The translations under genes were made by a program, and so were the position numbers. Below, piece by piece: positions 1 through 9,247 of a stretch of 64,000 nt of DNA (position 1 is its first letter; every line of letters begins with the position of its first letter). Under the pieces are notes generated by a model. It did not search any database. It was not told the origin of the DNA and saw nothing but the letters and a program-made list of their open reading frames with translations. The stretch covers positions 19,231 to 83,230 of the forward strand of contig CAJXNY010000024.1 of the NCBI GenBank assembly GCA_913057435.1, read 5' to 3'. The DNA comes from an uncultured Oceanospirillaceae bacterium (GTDB taxonomy: Bacteria > Pseudomonadota > Gammaproteobacteria > Pseudomonadales > Balneatricaceae).

Positions 1-324
1 CTGGATGGCAGCATCAATATCAAACCATTAGGTGGCCAGGAAAATGATCTGGAGATTGTTGGTCGTTTGAAGCTGGTCAATCCTGAAAATGGCACCCTGT
101 TTAAAGGGCTGGATGGTCTGATGCGCACTGATGATCAGGAGCCTCTTGACCCGGCTGTGAATGTTCAGGTCCGTTCTGGCTTTCTGGAAAGCAGCAATGT
201 CAATGCGGTCCATGAAATGACCAGCATAATCAGCCTGTCACGCCAGTTTGAGCTGAACATCAAGATGATGAAAACCGCCCAGGAAACTGGTGAAGCGGCT
301 ACCCGAATTATGAAGCTCAGCTGA
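1..324 (+). CDS. flgF: FlgF, proximal rod protein, 3' part only
   Basis: The first 107 residues visible are the C-terminal end of a flagellar rod protein; the start lies left of the window. The segment VQVRSGFLESSNVNAVHEM and the helix after it (MTSIISLSRQFELNIKMMKTAQE) are the C-terminal family signature shared by FlgF, FlgG and FlgE, where the helix packs in the D0 core of the rod. Identity as FlgF rather than another rod protein rests on position: flgG follows after 37 bases. The frame is open to the window edge, so the gene is cut by the window and not truncated biologically. FlgF is exported by the flagellar type III system and forms the proximal rod. Confidence 0.93.
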   Translation: MDGSINIKPLGGQENDLEIVGRLKLVNPENGTLFKGLDGLMRTDDQEPLDPAVNVQVRSGFLESSNVNAVHEMTSIISLSRQFELNIKMMKTAQETGEAATRIMKLS

Positions 325-361
325 TCAGGCTGGTCTTAAAAGAACAAGAGGATACAGAGTC

Positions 362-1147
362 ATGCACGGTGCATTGTTTGTCGCGAAAACGGGCCTGAGC
401 GCACAGGATACCTCCCTCAAGCTGATTTCCAACAATCTGGCCAACGTATCAACCGTTGGTTACAAGAAAGAGCGTCCGGTCTTTGAAGATCTGATGTACC
501 AGGCGCGCCGCCAGCCAGGGGCACAGAGTGGTGACGAATCCACCTTGCCATCCGGCCTGCAGGTGGGCAGTGGTGTACGCGTTGTCGGCACCCAGAAATC
601 CCATATGGCTGGCGACCCAATGGTGACGGAAGAAGCCTTCGATGTGATGGTCGATGGTCGGGGTTTCTTCCAGGTACAGCGGCCCAGCGGTGAAACGGCC
701 TACACCCGTAATGGTCAGTTTGGTGTCAACGAAAACAACCAGATCGTTACCAATGAAGGTTACCTGGTGCAGCCGGTGATTACCCTGCCTGCTGAAACCA
801 TGGAACTGACCATTGCCGAAGACGGTACGGTGTCGGCGCTGACCGCCGGGAACCAGAACCCGCAGCAGATCGGCCAGATGCAAACGGCTGATTTCGTTAA
901 CCCGGTTGGCTTGCGTGCCATCGGCCAGAATCTGTTTCTGGAAACCCCGGCTTCCGGTGCGCCATTGATTAATAACCCGGGTGATGCCGGTGCCGGTCAC
1001 CTGCGTCAGGGAATGCTGGAAGGTTCTAACGTCAACTCTGTGGAAGAGCTGGTGAATATGATCACAACTCAGCGTGGCTACGAGATGAATTCCAAAGTGA
1101 TCTCTACCGCGGATGAGATGTTGTCCTTCGTAACGCAACAGTTGTAA
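362..1147 (+). CDS. flgG: FlgG, distal rod protein
   Basis: This 261-residue protein has the normal FlgG length. It starts MHGALFVAKTGLSAQDTSLK and continues with the flagellar rod signature ISNNLANVSTVGYKKERPVF near residues 22-42. It ends with the conserved segment LEGSNVNSVEELVNMITTQR and the terminal helix. FlgG builds the distal rod that passes through the P and L rings. It lies 37 bases after flgF and 13 bases before flgH in one operon. The ATG start is preceded by an AGAGGATACAGAGT stretch that can act as ribosome-binding site. The long antisense open frame across flgG and flgH has no support. Confidence 0.97.
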   Translation: MHGALFVAKTGLSAQDTSLKLISNNLANVSTVGYKKERPVFEDLMYQARRQPGAQSGDESTLPSGLQVGSGVRVVGTQKSHMAGDPMVTEEAFDVMVDGRGFFQVQRPSGETAYTRNGQFGVNENNQIVTNEGYLVQPVITLPAETMELTIAEDGTVSALTAGNQNPQQIGQMQTADFVNPVGLRAIGQNLFLETPASGAPLINNPGDAGAGHLRQGMLEGSNVNSVEELVNMITTQRGYEMNSKVISTADEMLSFVTQQL

Positions 1148-1160
1148 TACCGAGGCAGGC

Positions 1161-1838
1161 ATGATTAAAGCACTGATTCTGATCGCGCTTAGCGCCAGCC
1201 TGATAACCGGCTGTGTAAGCAAACCCGCCAAGCCGGACAACCCCGAATATGCGCCGGTGCGCCCGCAGGCGCTAGCGCAGCCGCAGGCAGTGACCGGTTC
1301 TATCTTTAATCCTGCCACCAGTATGAACCTGTACAGCGATGGTCGGGCCCACCGGGTGGGTGATATCCTGACTATCGTGCTGAGCGAGCAGACCCAGTCC
1401 TCCAAAAGTGCCAAAACTGAAGTTGATAAATCCAGTGAACTGTCGATCCCGGCGCCGACCATTCTGGGTAAATCTGCGGAGCTCTTTGGTAATCCGCTCA
1501 GCTTCAGCCAGCCCGAAAGCTCTTCCACCTTTGATGGTGAAGGCAAGTCGGATATGAGCAACAGCCTTAACGGTAATATCACCGTCACCGTGCATGATGT
1601 GCTGCCCAACGGCACTCTGGTGGTGCGCGGTGAAAAATGGCTGACGCTCAATCAGGGTGATGAGTTTATCCGGATCAGCGGGCTGGTGCGGCCACTGGAT
1701 ATCTCTACCGATAACAGTGTGCAGTCCACCAAACTGGCCGATGCGCGGATTACTTACAGTGGTACTGGCACCGTTGCTGATTCCAACTCCGCTGGTTGGC
1801 TGAGCAAGTTCTTTATCAGTCCACTGTGGCCACTCTAA
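1161..1838 (+). CDS. flgH: FlgH, L-ring lipoprotein
   Basis: This 225-residue protein starts with a lipoprotein signal peptide, with lipobox LITGC and the lipidated cysteine at residue 18. The conserved FlgH segments follow: SMNLYSDGRAHRVGDILTIV (about residues 55-74), LNGNITVTVHDVLPNGTLVV and GDEFIRISGLVRPLDIS. The C-terminus is GWLSKFFISPLWPL. FlgH forms the outer-membrane L ring, the bushing of the flagellar rod. It is the third gene of the visible flg operon and is followed after 12 bases by flgI, its ring partner. Confidence 0.97.
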   Translation: MIKALILIALSASLITGCVSKPAKPDNPEYAPVRPQALAQPQAVTGSIFNPATSMNLYSDGRAHRVGDILTIVLSEQTQSSKSAKTEVDKSSELSIPAPTILGKSAELFGNPLSFSQPESSSTFDGEGKSDMSNSLNGNITVTVHDVLPNGTLVVRGEKWLTLNQGDEFIRISGLVRPLDISTDNSVQSTKLADARITYSGTGTVADSNSAGWLSKFFISPLWPL

Positions 1839-1850
1839 GGAGTTGATGCG

Positions 1851-2939
1851 ATGAAACGTCTGATTACTGCTGGCTTGCTGCTGTTACTCAGCTTCTCCGC
1901 CAGCGCAGAACGCTTAAAAGATATCGTCAGTGTCTCCGGGGTGCGCAGCAACCAGCTGGTGGGCTACGGGCTGGTGGTGGGGCTGGATGGCAGTGGTGAT
2001 AAAACCAGTTTTACCTCCCAGACCTTCCGTAACCTGCTGAACAACTTTGGTGTAGCAATCCCGCCCAACGTTGACCCAAAATCGAAAAACATCGCAGCAG
2101 TAGCAATCCACGCCAGCCTGCCGCCTTTTGCCAAGCCCGGCCAGGCGATTGATGTCACGGTGTCTGCGTTGGGAGATGCTAAGAGCCTGCGCGGTGGCAG
2201 CCTGCTGATGTCGCCACTCAAAGGTGCAGATGGTCAGATCTATGTGATGGCTCAGGGTAACCTGGTGGTGTCCGGATTTGGTGTCCAGGGGAATGATGGC
2301 TCCAAGCTGTCATTAAATGTGCCCAGTGTTGGCCGTATTCCCAACGGTGGCACAGTGGAGCGTTCGGTACCCAATGCTTTTAACCAGGGTGATAGCCTGG
2401 TGATTAACCTCAATAACCCGGACTTTACTACTGCCCGCCGGGTGTCTGAGCAGATCAATTCGATGCTGGGGCCGCAGATGGCCTCAGCTATGGATGCCTC
2501 CTCCATCCGGGTGCGCGCCCCGCGTGATCCGTCACAGCGGGTGTCGTTCCTGTCGATTCTGGAAAACCTTGAAGTACAGCCTGCGAGAGAGGCGGCCAAG
2601 GTAGTGATCAACTCCCGTACTGGCACCATTATTATTGGTCAGAACGTCCGGGTGTCGCCGGTCGCGATTACCCACGGCGGGTTGACCGTGTCGATCACCG
2701 AAGATCTGGATGTCGATCAGCCAGACCCGCTCTCCGAAGGCCAGACGGTGATCACCCCGCGTACCGGCATTCAGGTAGACGAAGCCTCCGGACATATGTT
2801 CGAATTTCAGCCGGGTACCTCGTTGCAGGATCTGGTGGAAGCGGTTAACCAGGTAGGTGCCGCCCCTGGAGATCTGATGGCTATTCTGGAAGCGTTAAAA
2901 CAGGCCGGTGCTCTGAAAGCTGAGCTGGTGGTGATCTGA
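1851..2939 (+). CDS. flgI: FlgI, P-ring protein
   Basis: This 362-residue protein has a Sec signal peptide ([19 protein letters not shown], cleavage expected after residue 19). The conserved start of mature FlgI follows: [20 protein letters not shown], then [20 protein letters not shown]. FlgI assembles in the periplasm as the P ring around the rod and relies on FlgA for polymerisation; flgA is not in the window. A GGAG-type ribosome-binding site lies just before the ATG. The stop TGA and the flgJ ATG are separated by only one base, so the two genes are probably translationally coupled. Confidence 0.97.
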   Translation: MKRLITAGLLLLLSFSASAERLKDIVSVSGVRSNQLVGYGLVVGLDGSGDKTSFTSQTFRNLLNNFGVAIPPNVDPKSKNIAAVAIHASLPPFAKPGQAIDVTVSALGDAKSLRGGSLLMSPLKGADGQIYVMAQGNLVVSGFGVQGNDGSKLSLNVPSVGRIPNGGTVERSVPNAFNQGDSLVINLNNPDFTTARRVSEQINSMLGPQMASAMDASSIRVRAPRDPSQRVSFLSILENLEVQPAREAAKVVINSRTGTIIIGQNVRVSPVAITHGGLTVSITEDLDVDQPDPLSEGQTVITPRTGIQVDEASGHMFEFQPGTSLQDLVEAVNQVGAAPGDLMAILEALKQAGALKAELVVI

Positions 2940-2940
2940 T

Positions 2941-3933
2941 ATGGTGTCTATTGATCCGAATGATGCCGGGGTTTACACCGAGCTGAATCAGCTGCAGAAG
3001 CTGAAGTCAAAATCCAACCGGGACGACCCGGAAGCACTGAAAAAAATCGCCAAGGACTTTGAGCAGATATTCCTCAGCATGATGCTTAAAAGCATGCGTG
3101 ATGCTAATGCGGTACTCAGTAAAGACAACTTCCTTAACAGCACCCAGGTGCAGTTTTTTGAAGAGATGCGTGATGAGCAGCTCAGCCTGGAGATGGCCCA
3201 TGAGGGCGGTATAGGGCTGGCAGACGTACTGGTTAAGCAGCTGTCTGGGGGGCTGAAAAAAGCCCCGGATGCGCTGGACCCGGCAAGCCTCTCAGACCGT
3301 GTTGACAAAAAACCGCTGTCGATGGAGCGACTTAACAGTCCGGTAACCGCCGCTCCGGTTGCGGCTTTACAGAGCTTTCTCAACAGTACCGAGCAGCAGC
3401 GCAGCTTTAACGTTGCGAATACGGCTGCCGTTTCATTGCCGGAGCGCTTTGACAGCCCGGAACAGTTTGTCTCTGCCCTTAAACCGCTGGCGGAAAAGGC
3501 TGCCCGTGAGCTGGGAGTCGAACCACGGGTGCTGATCGCCCAGGCCGCGCTGGAAACCGGCTGGGGTAAGCATATCTCCCGTGATGATAGTGGTCAGAAC
3601 AGTTACAACCTGTTCAATATCAAAGCCGACAAACGCTGGGACGGTGAAAGCTTAGCGCTGGATACTACAGAATATCGTAACGGCGTAGCCCAGGCTGAGC
3701 GGGCATCATTCCGCCAGTATGGTTCTTATCAACAGAGTTTCGACGACTACGTCAGCTTTGTAAAACAGAGCCCGCGTTACCGGCAGGCACTGGCGCAGGC
3801 AGACGACCCACGGGGCTACCTGGACTCTTTGCAGAGTGCCGGTTATGCAACTGATCCGCGTTATGCCGACAAAATTTATGAAATAGCCCAGCGTCCACTG
3901 ATGGTAGCCACGCTGGATACTCAAGTTCGCTGA
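2941..3933 (+). CDS. flgJ: FlgJ, rod cap and peptidoglycan hydrolase
   Basis: This 330-residue protein has the two-domain gammaproteobacterial FlgJ layout. Residues about 20-110 form the rod-binding cap domain (KIAKDFEQIFLSMMLKSMRD). Residues about 165-325 form a glucosaminidase domain with the motif IAQAALETGWGKH, whose acidic residue Glu205 is the expected catalytic base. A threonine/alanine-rich linker joins the two. The protein is exported by the flagellar machine into the periplasm, caps the growing rod and opens the peptidoglycan for it. It is the last gene of the tight flgFGHIJ run; 69 bases separate it from flgK. Confidence 0.96.
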   Translation: MVSIDPNDAGVYTELNQLQKLKSKSNRDDPEALKKIAKDFEQIFLSMMLKSMRDANAVLSKDNFLNSTQVQFFEEMRDEQLSLEMAHEGGIGLADVLVKQLSGGLKKAPDALDPASLSDRVDKKPLSMERLNSPVTAAPVAALQSFLNSTEQQRSFNVANTAAVSLPERFDSPEQFVSALKPLAEKAARELGVEPRVLIAQAALETGWGKHISRDDSGQNSYNLFNIKADKRWDGESLALDTTEYRNGVAQAERASFRQYGSYQQSFDDYVSFVKQSPRYRQALAQADDPRGYLDSLQSAGYATDPRYADKIYEIAQRPLMVATLDTQVR

Positions 3934-3939
3934 CAGCTG

Positions 3940-3959
3940 GCCGTTACATTTTTAACGGC
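3940..3959 (+). other. Short hairpin between flgJ and flgK
   Basis: GCCGTTA and TAACGGC form perfect 7-base arms around the loop CATTTT, starting 7 bases after the flgJ stop. No run of T follows, so it does not look like an intrinsic terminator. It may act as an mRNA processing or stability element between the rod and junction genes. I saw no good sigma-28 or sigma-54 match in the remaining gap before flgK. Confidence 0.35.
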
Positions 3960-4002
3960 TATATGAAACAGAGCTGAAGGGAAACAGGGCAGGAGACCCA
4001 CA

Positions 4003-6012
4003 ATGTCATCATTCAATTTACTTAGCCTGGGTACCCAGGCGGTCAGAGCTAACCAGACGGCACTTGGCGTGGTTGGCCAGAACATTGCCAATGTGAACAC
4101 CGAGGGTTACAGCCGTCAGGTCGTGCACTTTGCCTCGACTATCCCCAGCGGTGTGGAACTTCAGTCTGTTGAGCGGGTAACTAACAGCTATTTGACCACC
4201 CAGTTCTGGGCGGATAACAGTAGCTTTGAACGTGCTGATATTTATGCGGATCTGGCATTAGAGGCAGATAAGTTATTAGGCCAGGAGATTACAAATATCA
4301 CTGGTGCGATGGATAGTTACTTTGGCTCGATGCAAAATGCCGTGAATGACCCAACATCGATGGCCCACCGAGAACTGCTTGTTGCTCAGTCTAATACTCT
4401 CACCGATCGTTTTAACAGCCTGTATGGCAACCTCAATCAGCAACATGAAAAGATTAATGCTCGTATCGACGATTCGGTCAGCAGCATTAACCTCTATGCG
4501 GCCAGCGTAGCTGAATATAATAACCAGATCCGGCTGGCGAATGCCCGTGGCGACAGCACCAACGAGCTACTGGATAAGCGTGATGCTGCGATTGAGAAAA
4601 TATCAGGCCACGCCGATATCCAGGTAATTGAGAACGCTGACGGCTTAGTCGATATTCGCTTGGCCAATGGTCAGCCGCTAGTCGTCGGGCTGGATGCCAA
4701 TAGCCTGTATACCTTCAGCTCAGAAAATCAGGGCACAGAACGTAACATCGGTATTGATATTTCAGGTACCCAGACCGATATTACCAGTCAGATTTCGGGC
4801 GGCACCATCGGTGGTGTTTTGGGCTATCGAGATGAAATTCTTAACCCGAGTCTGAATGAGCTGGGGCGAATCGCCATTTCCTTCAGTATGTCCATGAACG
4901 AAGCCCAACAATCAGGCATGGACCTGAATAATGAGCTGGGCGACCGTCTGATGGCAGACCCGAATAGCAGTCGGGCAATGTCACAGCGTGTGTTGGGTAA
5001 CGCCGATAACCGGGGGAATTACAACATTGCTCAAGCGCAAATTACCGATCTGAGCAAACTGTCAGCCGATGAGTTTGAACTGGAGCTAACCGCCTCGGAT
5101 GAGTTTCGTCTGACGAACCTGACAACGGGCGAGGTTTTGACCCAGGATGACTTCAGAAAGGTGCTTAGTGGTCCGGATGTGTCCGATGGTGCTTACCATA
5201 TGGATAATGCAACGGGTCAGCTGCGGCTTGAAGTCGGCGGTGTCAAAATTGATATCGATTCTACCAGTGGTTTCAGAGCCGACGACAAGTTCCTGATTCA
5301 GCCGACTCGTCGAGGCGCTGAGCAGATAGATACCGAAATAACTGATCCGCGAAAATTGGCCTTTGCGTCTCCGGTACGTGCCAACACTGCCCCGGAAAAC
5401 ACCGGGACCGGTGCACTGACGGTTCAGGTTACCGATACTGGACACTCGACCTTTATCGATAAGGCTGGCCAGCTGTCACCACCGGTTGAAATTGTGTTTT
5501 CCGGTACCAGCCCTAACCTGACGTATACCGCCTATAATATGACTGACCCGGCTAACCCGGTGCCGCTGGATGTGGGAAATGGGCCGATTTCAGCTAAGTC
5601 TTATGTCGCGGGTGAGGTGATTGACCTGGGTGGCTATGAAGCCACGATTATCAATGAGCCTGAAGCGGGTGACACCTTCTCGTTTGAATATAATACTGAC
5701 GGTTTCTCGGATAACCGCAATGCCCTGGCCATGTCCAACCTGCAGCAGGCCGACTTGCTCGATAGCGGCTCCTATCAAGACAGCTATAGCGGGCTGCTGG
5801 AGCGTGTGGCAGGCAAAACAGCCGGGGCGAAAGTGGTGATGCAATCGAGTCAGGCTGTTCTTGCATCCACCGTTGACGCTCGAGCCAGTGTATCCGGCGT
5901 TAATATGGATGAAGAAGCGGCCCGGCTGGTTCAGTTCCAGCAGGCTTATCAGGCCTCTGCTCAGATCATCAGTGCGTCACAGAAACTGTTTGATACCATT
6001 TTGAACATCTGA
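4003..6012 (+). CDS. flgK: FlgK, hook-filament junction protein 1 (HAP1)
   Basis: This 669-residue protein starts with the HAP1 N-terminal D0/D1 segment, including NIANVNTEGYSRQVVHF near residues 27-44. It ends with the matching C-terminal helix (ASVSGVNMDEEAARLVQFQQ ... FDTILNI). The middle is a variable, surface-exposed region rich in Asp, Thr and Gly. FlgK is exported before the filament and forms the first junction layer on the hook. A GGCAGGAGACCC ribosome-binding region precedes the ATG. flgL follows 14 bases later. The length is within the range seen in Pseudomonas-type flagella and above the enterobacterial one. Confidence 0.96.
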   Translation: MSSFNLLSLGTQAVRANQTALGVVGQNIANVNTEGYSRQVVHFASTIPSGVELQSVERVTNSYLTTQFWADNSSFERADIYADLALEADKLLGQEITNITGAMDSYFGSMQNAVNDPTSMAHRELLVAQSNTLTDRFNSLYGNLNQQHEKINARIDDSVSSINLYAASVAEYNNQIRLANARGDSTNELLDKRDAAIEKISGHADIQVIENADGLVDIRLANGQPLVVGLDANSLYTFSSENQGTERNIGIDISGTQTDITSQISGGTIGGVLGYRDEILNPSLNELGRIAISFSMSMNEAQQSGMDLNNELGDRLMADPNSSRAMSQRVLGNADNRGNYNIAQAQITDLSKLSADEFELELTASDEFRLTNLTTGEVLTQDDFRKVLSGPDVSDGAYHMDNATGQLRLEVGGVKIDIDSTSGFRADDKFLIQPTRRGAEQIDTEITDPRKLAFASPVRANTAPENTGTGALTVQVTDTGHSTFIDKAGQLSPPVEIVFSGTSPNLTYTAYNMTDPANPVPLDVGNGPISAKSYVAGEVIDLGGYEATIINEPEAGDTFSFEYNTDGFSDNRNALAMSNLQQADLLDSGSYQDSYSGLLERVAGKTAGAKVVMQSSQAVLASTVDARASVSGVNMDEEAARLVQFQQAYQASAQIISASQKLFDTILNI

Positions 6013-6026
6013 CAGAGGTTGATGTT

Positions 6027-7895
6027 ATGCGAATTTCAACATTGCAGCAGTACCAGATTAATATCGACCGGATGCAAAACTCCCAGAATACTATTGGTGA
6101 ATTGCAGCGACAGATTTCGACCGGTAAAACCTACCATCAGCCATCAGATGCACCTGCGGTCGCCGCTGAATCGATCCGGCTTGAGCGCGATCTGGCAGCG
6201 CTGGACCGCTATGACGGTAATATGGGAAGAGCAAAAAACCGCCTTGAGCTGGAAGAGGTCATGCTGGGAGATATGAATGTTCGGCTTGACGTCATGCACG
6301 ACCTGGTGGAGTCGATACAGGGGACGTTAAATGACGCTAATCTCGATGTTAAAGCCCATGAATTGCGTGAAATTGTAGCTTCGCTGGCCGGTGCCATGAA
6401 CAAGCGTGACGCTCAGGGGGAATATATATTCTCGGGCAGTAAAGGTTACACCCAGCCCTATGAGCTGAACGCATCAGGCCGTTGGGAGTATATGGGGGAC
6501 AATGGTCAGCGTGAGATACAGGTAGGGGCGACCCATTACGTTGATTCCAACGATTCCGGTCAGTTTCTGTTCGAGTCAGTTCCAGGTGAGCTGCAGTATG
6601 GTCACTCCGGGGCCGTTAACGTTAAATTTCCGGATAACCTGTCATTTGCCACAGACGAGGATAAAGCAGAGTTTGAAGCCTTTCTCAAAGATGACGTAAA
6701 AGGTGATCTGCAGCTGAGAACCTACCCCGTGCCGTCCGGTGCGGCGGGTGATTTTACGTTTGAAATAGTTGATACGGCAGGTACTGTACATTACTCAAAT
6801 CCTCCGGCGAGCCCGGTAACCTTTCCGTTGGGGACCCCTATCTCCTTTAAAGGGGCTGATATTGATGTGATTGCACCGGTTGCCACTGATTACAGCTTTC
6901 CTGCAACCTCGGCTACCCGTGGTGGCGTTGAAAATATTACTATCACCGATAGCGCTGCTATGGATACGTTCTTCGCCGATTATGGCGAGGTGACACTGGA
7001 GCTGGTTACAGGTACTGATACTTACAAGCTGGCGTCATCCAAAACTGGTGGTTACGTTACCGTCAATGGGGAAGATGAGTGGGTAATCCCTTCCCCTTCA
7101 GGGGTTATTAGCGAAGGCGGATTGGCTATCACTGCGACGTTACCCGTTGCGGCGGCTGGCGGTTCTTTTTTGTTGAAAGAACCTTCCAGTCAGCATACTG
7201 TCACTCAGGTTAGCAGCATTGATAAGGTCGAAGTTGATCCTGCAAACCTGGCGACGTTTGAAACCATGGTGACTGCTCTGCCAGCGGCGGCTGCAGCCTC
7301 GTTAGAGGTGACGATGACCTCGGCCACCACGTGGGCTGCTACTGTGCCAGGGTCAGCGGCTATAACCGGGACGATTGTTGCGGGGACGAGTACCGAGCTG
7401 GTGGCCTACGGTGTGAAATTTTCATTTCCGAATAATGACCAGCCGGTCGATGGTGAAAAATTTACTGTTGATCTCAGGGATAGCAGTCAGCAACTAGTCA
7501 CTTCTACATCGACCACTACGGTCGATTACGAACGCAAAAACATGCTCAATATCGGGCTGGAAATCGCCGAACAGCTGGAAAAAGGCACCGCAACGCCAGA
7601 GTTGGAGGAGAAGCTAAACGAGATGCTGGCGCAGACAATTACCGATATTCAGATAGCTCAGGATCAGATCAATACCGGGATTTCCGGAGTGGGTGCGCGG
7701 GTTAGTTCACTTGAAGCGACTGAGAATGCTAACAGCGATATCAGGCTGTTTACCAAGACCACATTGTCCAATATTCAGGATGCCGATCTGGCTGAAGTGG
7801 CGACGAAGTTTAAGCTTGAACAGACGCTGTTACAGGCATCACAGCAGACCTTTGCCACAACCTCTCGTATGTCGCTGTTTGATTACATTAAATAA
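6027..7895 (+). CDS. flgL: FlgL, hook-filament junction protein 3 (HAP3), enlarged
   Basis: The N-terminal 130 residues (MRISTLQQYQINIDRMQNSQ, then ISTGKTYHQPSDAPAVAAES) and the last 100 (ARVSSLEATENANSDIRLFT ... SLFDYIK) are typical of FlgL and resemble flagellin D0/D1. At 622 residues the protein is clearly longer than the roughly 300-440 usual for FlgL. The excess is a central block of about 350 residues rich in Ala, Thr, Val and Pro, which should form an outward-facing domain. A GAGG-type site precedes the ATG. The gene closes the flg run and is followed by a probable terminator. Confidence 0.94.
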   Translation: MRISTLQQYQINIDRMQNSQNTIGELQRQISTGKTYHQPSDAPAVAAESIRLERDLAALDRYDGNMGRAKNRLELEEVMLGDMNVRLDVMHDLVESIQGTLNDANLDVKAHELREIVASLAGAMNKRDAQGEYIFSGSKGYTQPYELNASGRWEYMGDNGQREIQVGATHYVDSNDSGQFLFESVPGELQYGHSGAVNVKFPDNLSFATDEDKAEFEAFLKDDVKGDLQLRTYPVPSGAAGDFTFEIVDTAGTVHYSNPPASPVTFPLGTPISFKGADIDVIAPVATDYSFPATSATRGGVENITITDSAAMDTFFADYGEVTLELVTGTDTYKLASSKTGGYVTVNGEDEWVIPSPSGVISEGGLAITATLPVAAAGGSFLLKEPSSQHTVTQVSSIDKVEVDPANLATFETMVTALPAAAAASLEVTMTSATTWAATVPGSAAITGTIVAGTSTELVAYGVKFSFPNNDQPVDGEKFTVDLRDSSQQLVTSTSTTTVDYERKNMLNIGLEIAEQLEKGTATPELEEKLNEMLAQTITDIQIAQDQINTGISGVGARVSSLEATENANSDIRLFTKTTLSNIQDADLAEVATKFKLEQTLLQASQQTFATTSRMSLFDYIK

Positions 7896-7901
7896 ATGCG
7901 C

Positions 7902-7930
7902 CAGCGCGGCTGTCCGGACGCGCTGCTTTT
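7902..7930 (+). terminator. Probable intrinsic terminator after flgL
   Basis: CAGCGCG and CGCGCTG pair around a 10-base loop, followed by CTTTT. It starts 6 bases after the flgL stop. The GC-rich stem is good but the T run is short, so the call is moderate. It would end the flg transcript. Confidence 0.55.
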
Positions 7931-8157
7931 CTCCGATTATTCTGTCTGGCTATGTTCATAGCTAACTGTTGGCAATGATCTAAACTTATAGAGACTCCAC
8001 TGAAGTAACAGGAAATCTACCATAAACAGTAGATATATTCGTCAGCTTCAGGGCCCTGCTCACGCCCTTCCCCCGGTTGATGATTCATCCATAAACTCCC
8101 TAATCCTTTCCTGCCATTGTGGTGCCCCTCTATTAGTAGTTGAGTCTCAACCTGAAA

Positions 8158-8600
8158 TGCTCGAAGTGTGAATACGACAAAGTTCATTGATTGGGGGGGG
8201 GGGGCTCATAAAAGCGTACAGCGCTACCGCTACTGTCACTGTAAAGCCACCTTCATTGCTCTGACAGATACGCCACTGTCACGTTTGCGCAAGCGAGGGA
8301 AATGGCTGAAGTGTGCCCAGTCCATGCTCTATTCCGAAGTGCTACGCACCGCAGCGGTTCGCTGTCAGATCAGCCAGTCACCATCAACTGGAGCATAAGG
8401 CTCTGTCTGCCAGTGCAGGTGAGTGCTTGAAGTCAGAGGCTTTCATCCTCAGGGAGTGAACAACTACCACCAGCGCCTCAAAGGCTGGCTACAACGCTTT
8501 TATGGCGCAGCAACCAGCTAACTGTATCACTACCTTAGCTGGTTCAGGTGGTTTGATCAGCATCGTCCTGAAAATCGACAACCGGCTGATTTTATGTGTG
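8158..8600 (+). pseudogene. Internally deleted IS1595-type transposase remnant
   Basis: Translation gives two recognisable pieces of a zinc-ribbon IS1595-like transposase. The first is the N-terminal zinc ribbon and following helix: CSKCEYDKVH at 8158, then a +1 frameshift, then QRYRYCHCKATF and ALTDTPLSRLRKRGKWLK. The second is the C-terminal tail from 8441 (FHPQGVNNYHQRLKGWLQRF, then LSWFRWFDQHRPEN), broken by a stop. The catalytic DDE region between them is absent. A run of 12 G lies at 8193-8204 at the frameshift. The first cysteine of the second zinc knuckle has become tyrosine. The 260 bases before it, back to flgL, hold no convincing gene. Family assignment is from memory of the motif, not a search. 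Confidence 0.65.
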
Positions 8601-8678
8601 ATTTTATTGCTGTGGAACAGATTCAACATTTAACGAAAACATGGCCCTTTCGTCCGCTGTTATTGCTGAATAAAGTAT

Positions 8679-8978
8679 TCATGTCTTTTTGTATGCATTG
8701 ATGGCTTTGCTTGACTGGCTCAGCTGCTGTCTGACTTCCAGAATTTCCTGCTGCTTTTCTCTGGCAAGCTGTTCTATTTCACGATCCAGAGTCTGTGTCG
8801 TATGAATGAGTTGAGCAACGGCCAGGCTCTGAGCCTTGCTAATGGGAGGTTGTGTCTGCGCGTCAATAAGGTGTGCACGTTTTGCCTGGGTCTGTTCAAC
8901 GGACGCCCAGTCGCCCTGTTTTGCCTGCATTAACATCTCTTCACTGTACCTTACAATGTCTGTCATCTGTTTCTGCAC
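8679..8978 (-). CDS. fliT: FliT-like flagellar export chaperone
   Basis: This 99-residue, largely helical protein has the FliT pattern: an N-terminal helical half with WASVEQTQAKRAHLIDA, a middle coiled helix and the C-terminal segment SQSSKAINAYKK. FliT binds the cap protein FliD and the export ATPase complex before secretion. The start is GTG at 8978, with GGAG six bases upstream on the minus strand; an ATG four codons later is possible. In Pseudomonas-type clusters fliT follows fliS. Here it sits alone and inverted between the IS remnant and the fliC promoter, and no fliT is found after fliS. Short low-complexity helical proteins are easy to misassign, hence the moderate confidence. Confidence 0.68.
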   Translation of the reverse strand: MQKQMTDIVRYSEEMLMQAKQGDWASVEQTQAKRAHLIDAQTQPPISKAQSLAVAQLIHTTQTLDREIEQLAREKQQEILEVRQQLSQSSKAINAYKKT

Positions 8979-9096
8979 GGTGTACTCCGGGTGAAATAAA
9001 CGTAAAGGTTCCTGCGTGGTTGTCGCTAACTATATCCAACAGGAGAGTCGTGTCCTACACAGCCCTTAAAAAAAGTGAAAAAAGTGAAAAAAGTGC

Positions 9097-9123
9097 TAAA
9101 GGGTTGGCTGCAGACACCGATAA
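9097..9123 (+). promoter_or_regulatory. Sigma-28 (FliA) promoter of fliC
   Basis: The -35 box TAAAGGGT (9097-9104) and the -10 box ACCGATAA (9116-9123) are separated by exactly 11 bases, as in the FliA consensus TAAAGTTT-N11-GCCGATAA. Directly upstream, 9067-9096 holds A-tracts in a 9-base repeat (gtgaaaaaa), which could act as an UP-like element. The flagellin start lies 124 bases downstream, leaving a leader of about 115 bases. Confidence 0.88.
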
Positions 9124-9247
9124 CCTGAATACGAAATACAGAATCATAAACGCTCAGCCAGCAATTAGGCTGACCGACATAATGAATAGCAATGAGCTGC
9201 CATGACGCTTACGAAGCCGGTGCTCACATCATTCAGGAGAATGAATC

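Noticed and set aside
449..1651. A 400-codon open frame on the minus strand across flgG and flgH
   Set aside because: It is antisense to two well-supported flagellar genes, has no recognisable motif and no ribosome-binding site I could see; long antisense frames are common opposite codon-biased genes.
3940..3959. Hairpin after flgJ as a terminator
   Set aside because: The stem is only 7 bases and no T run follows, so it is listed only as a hairpin.
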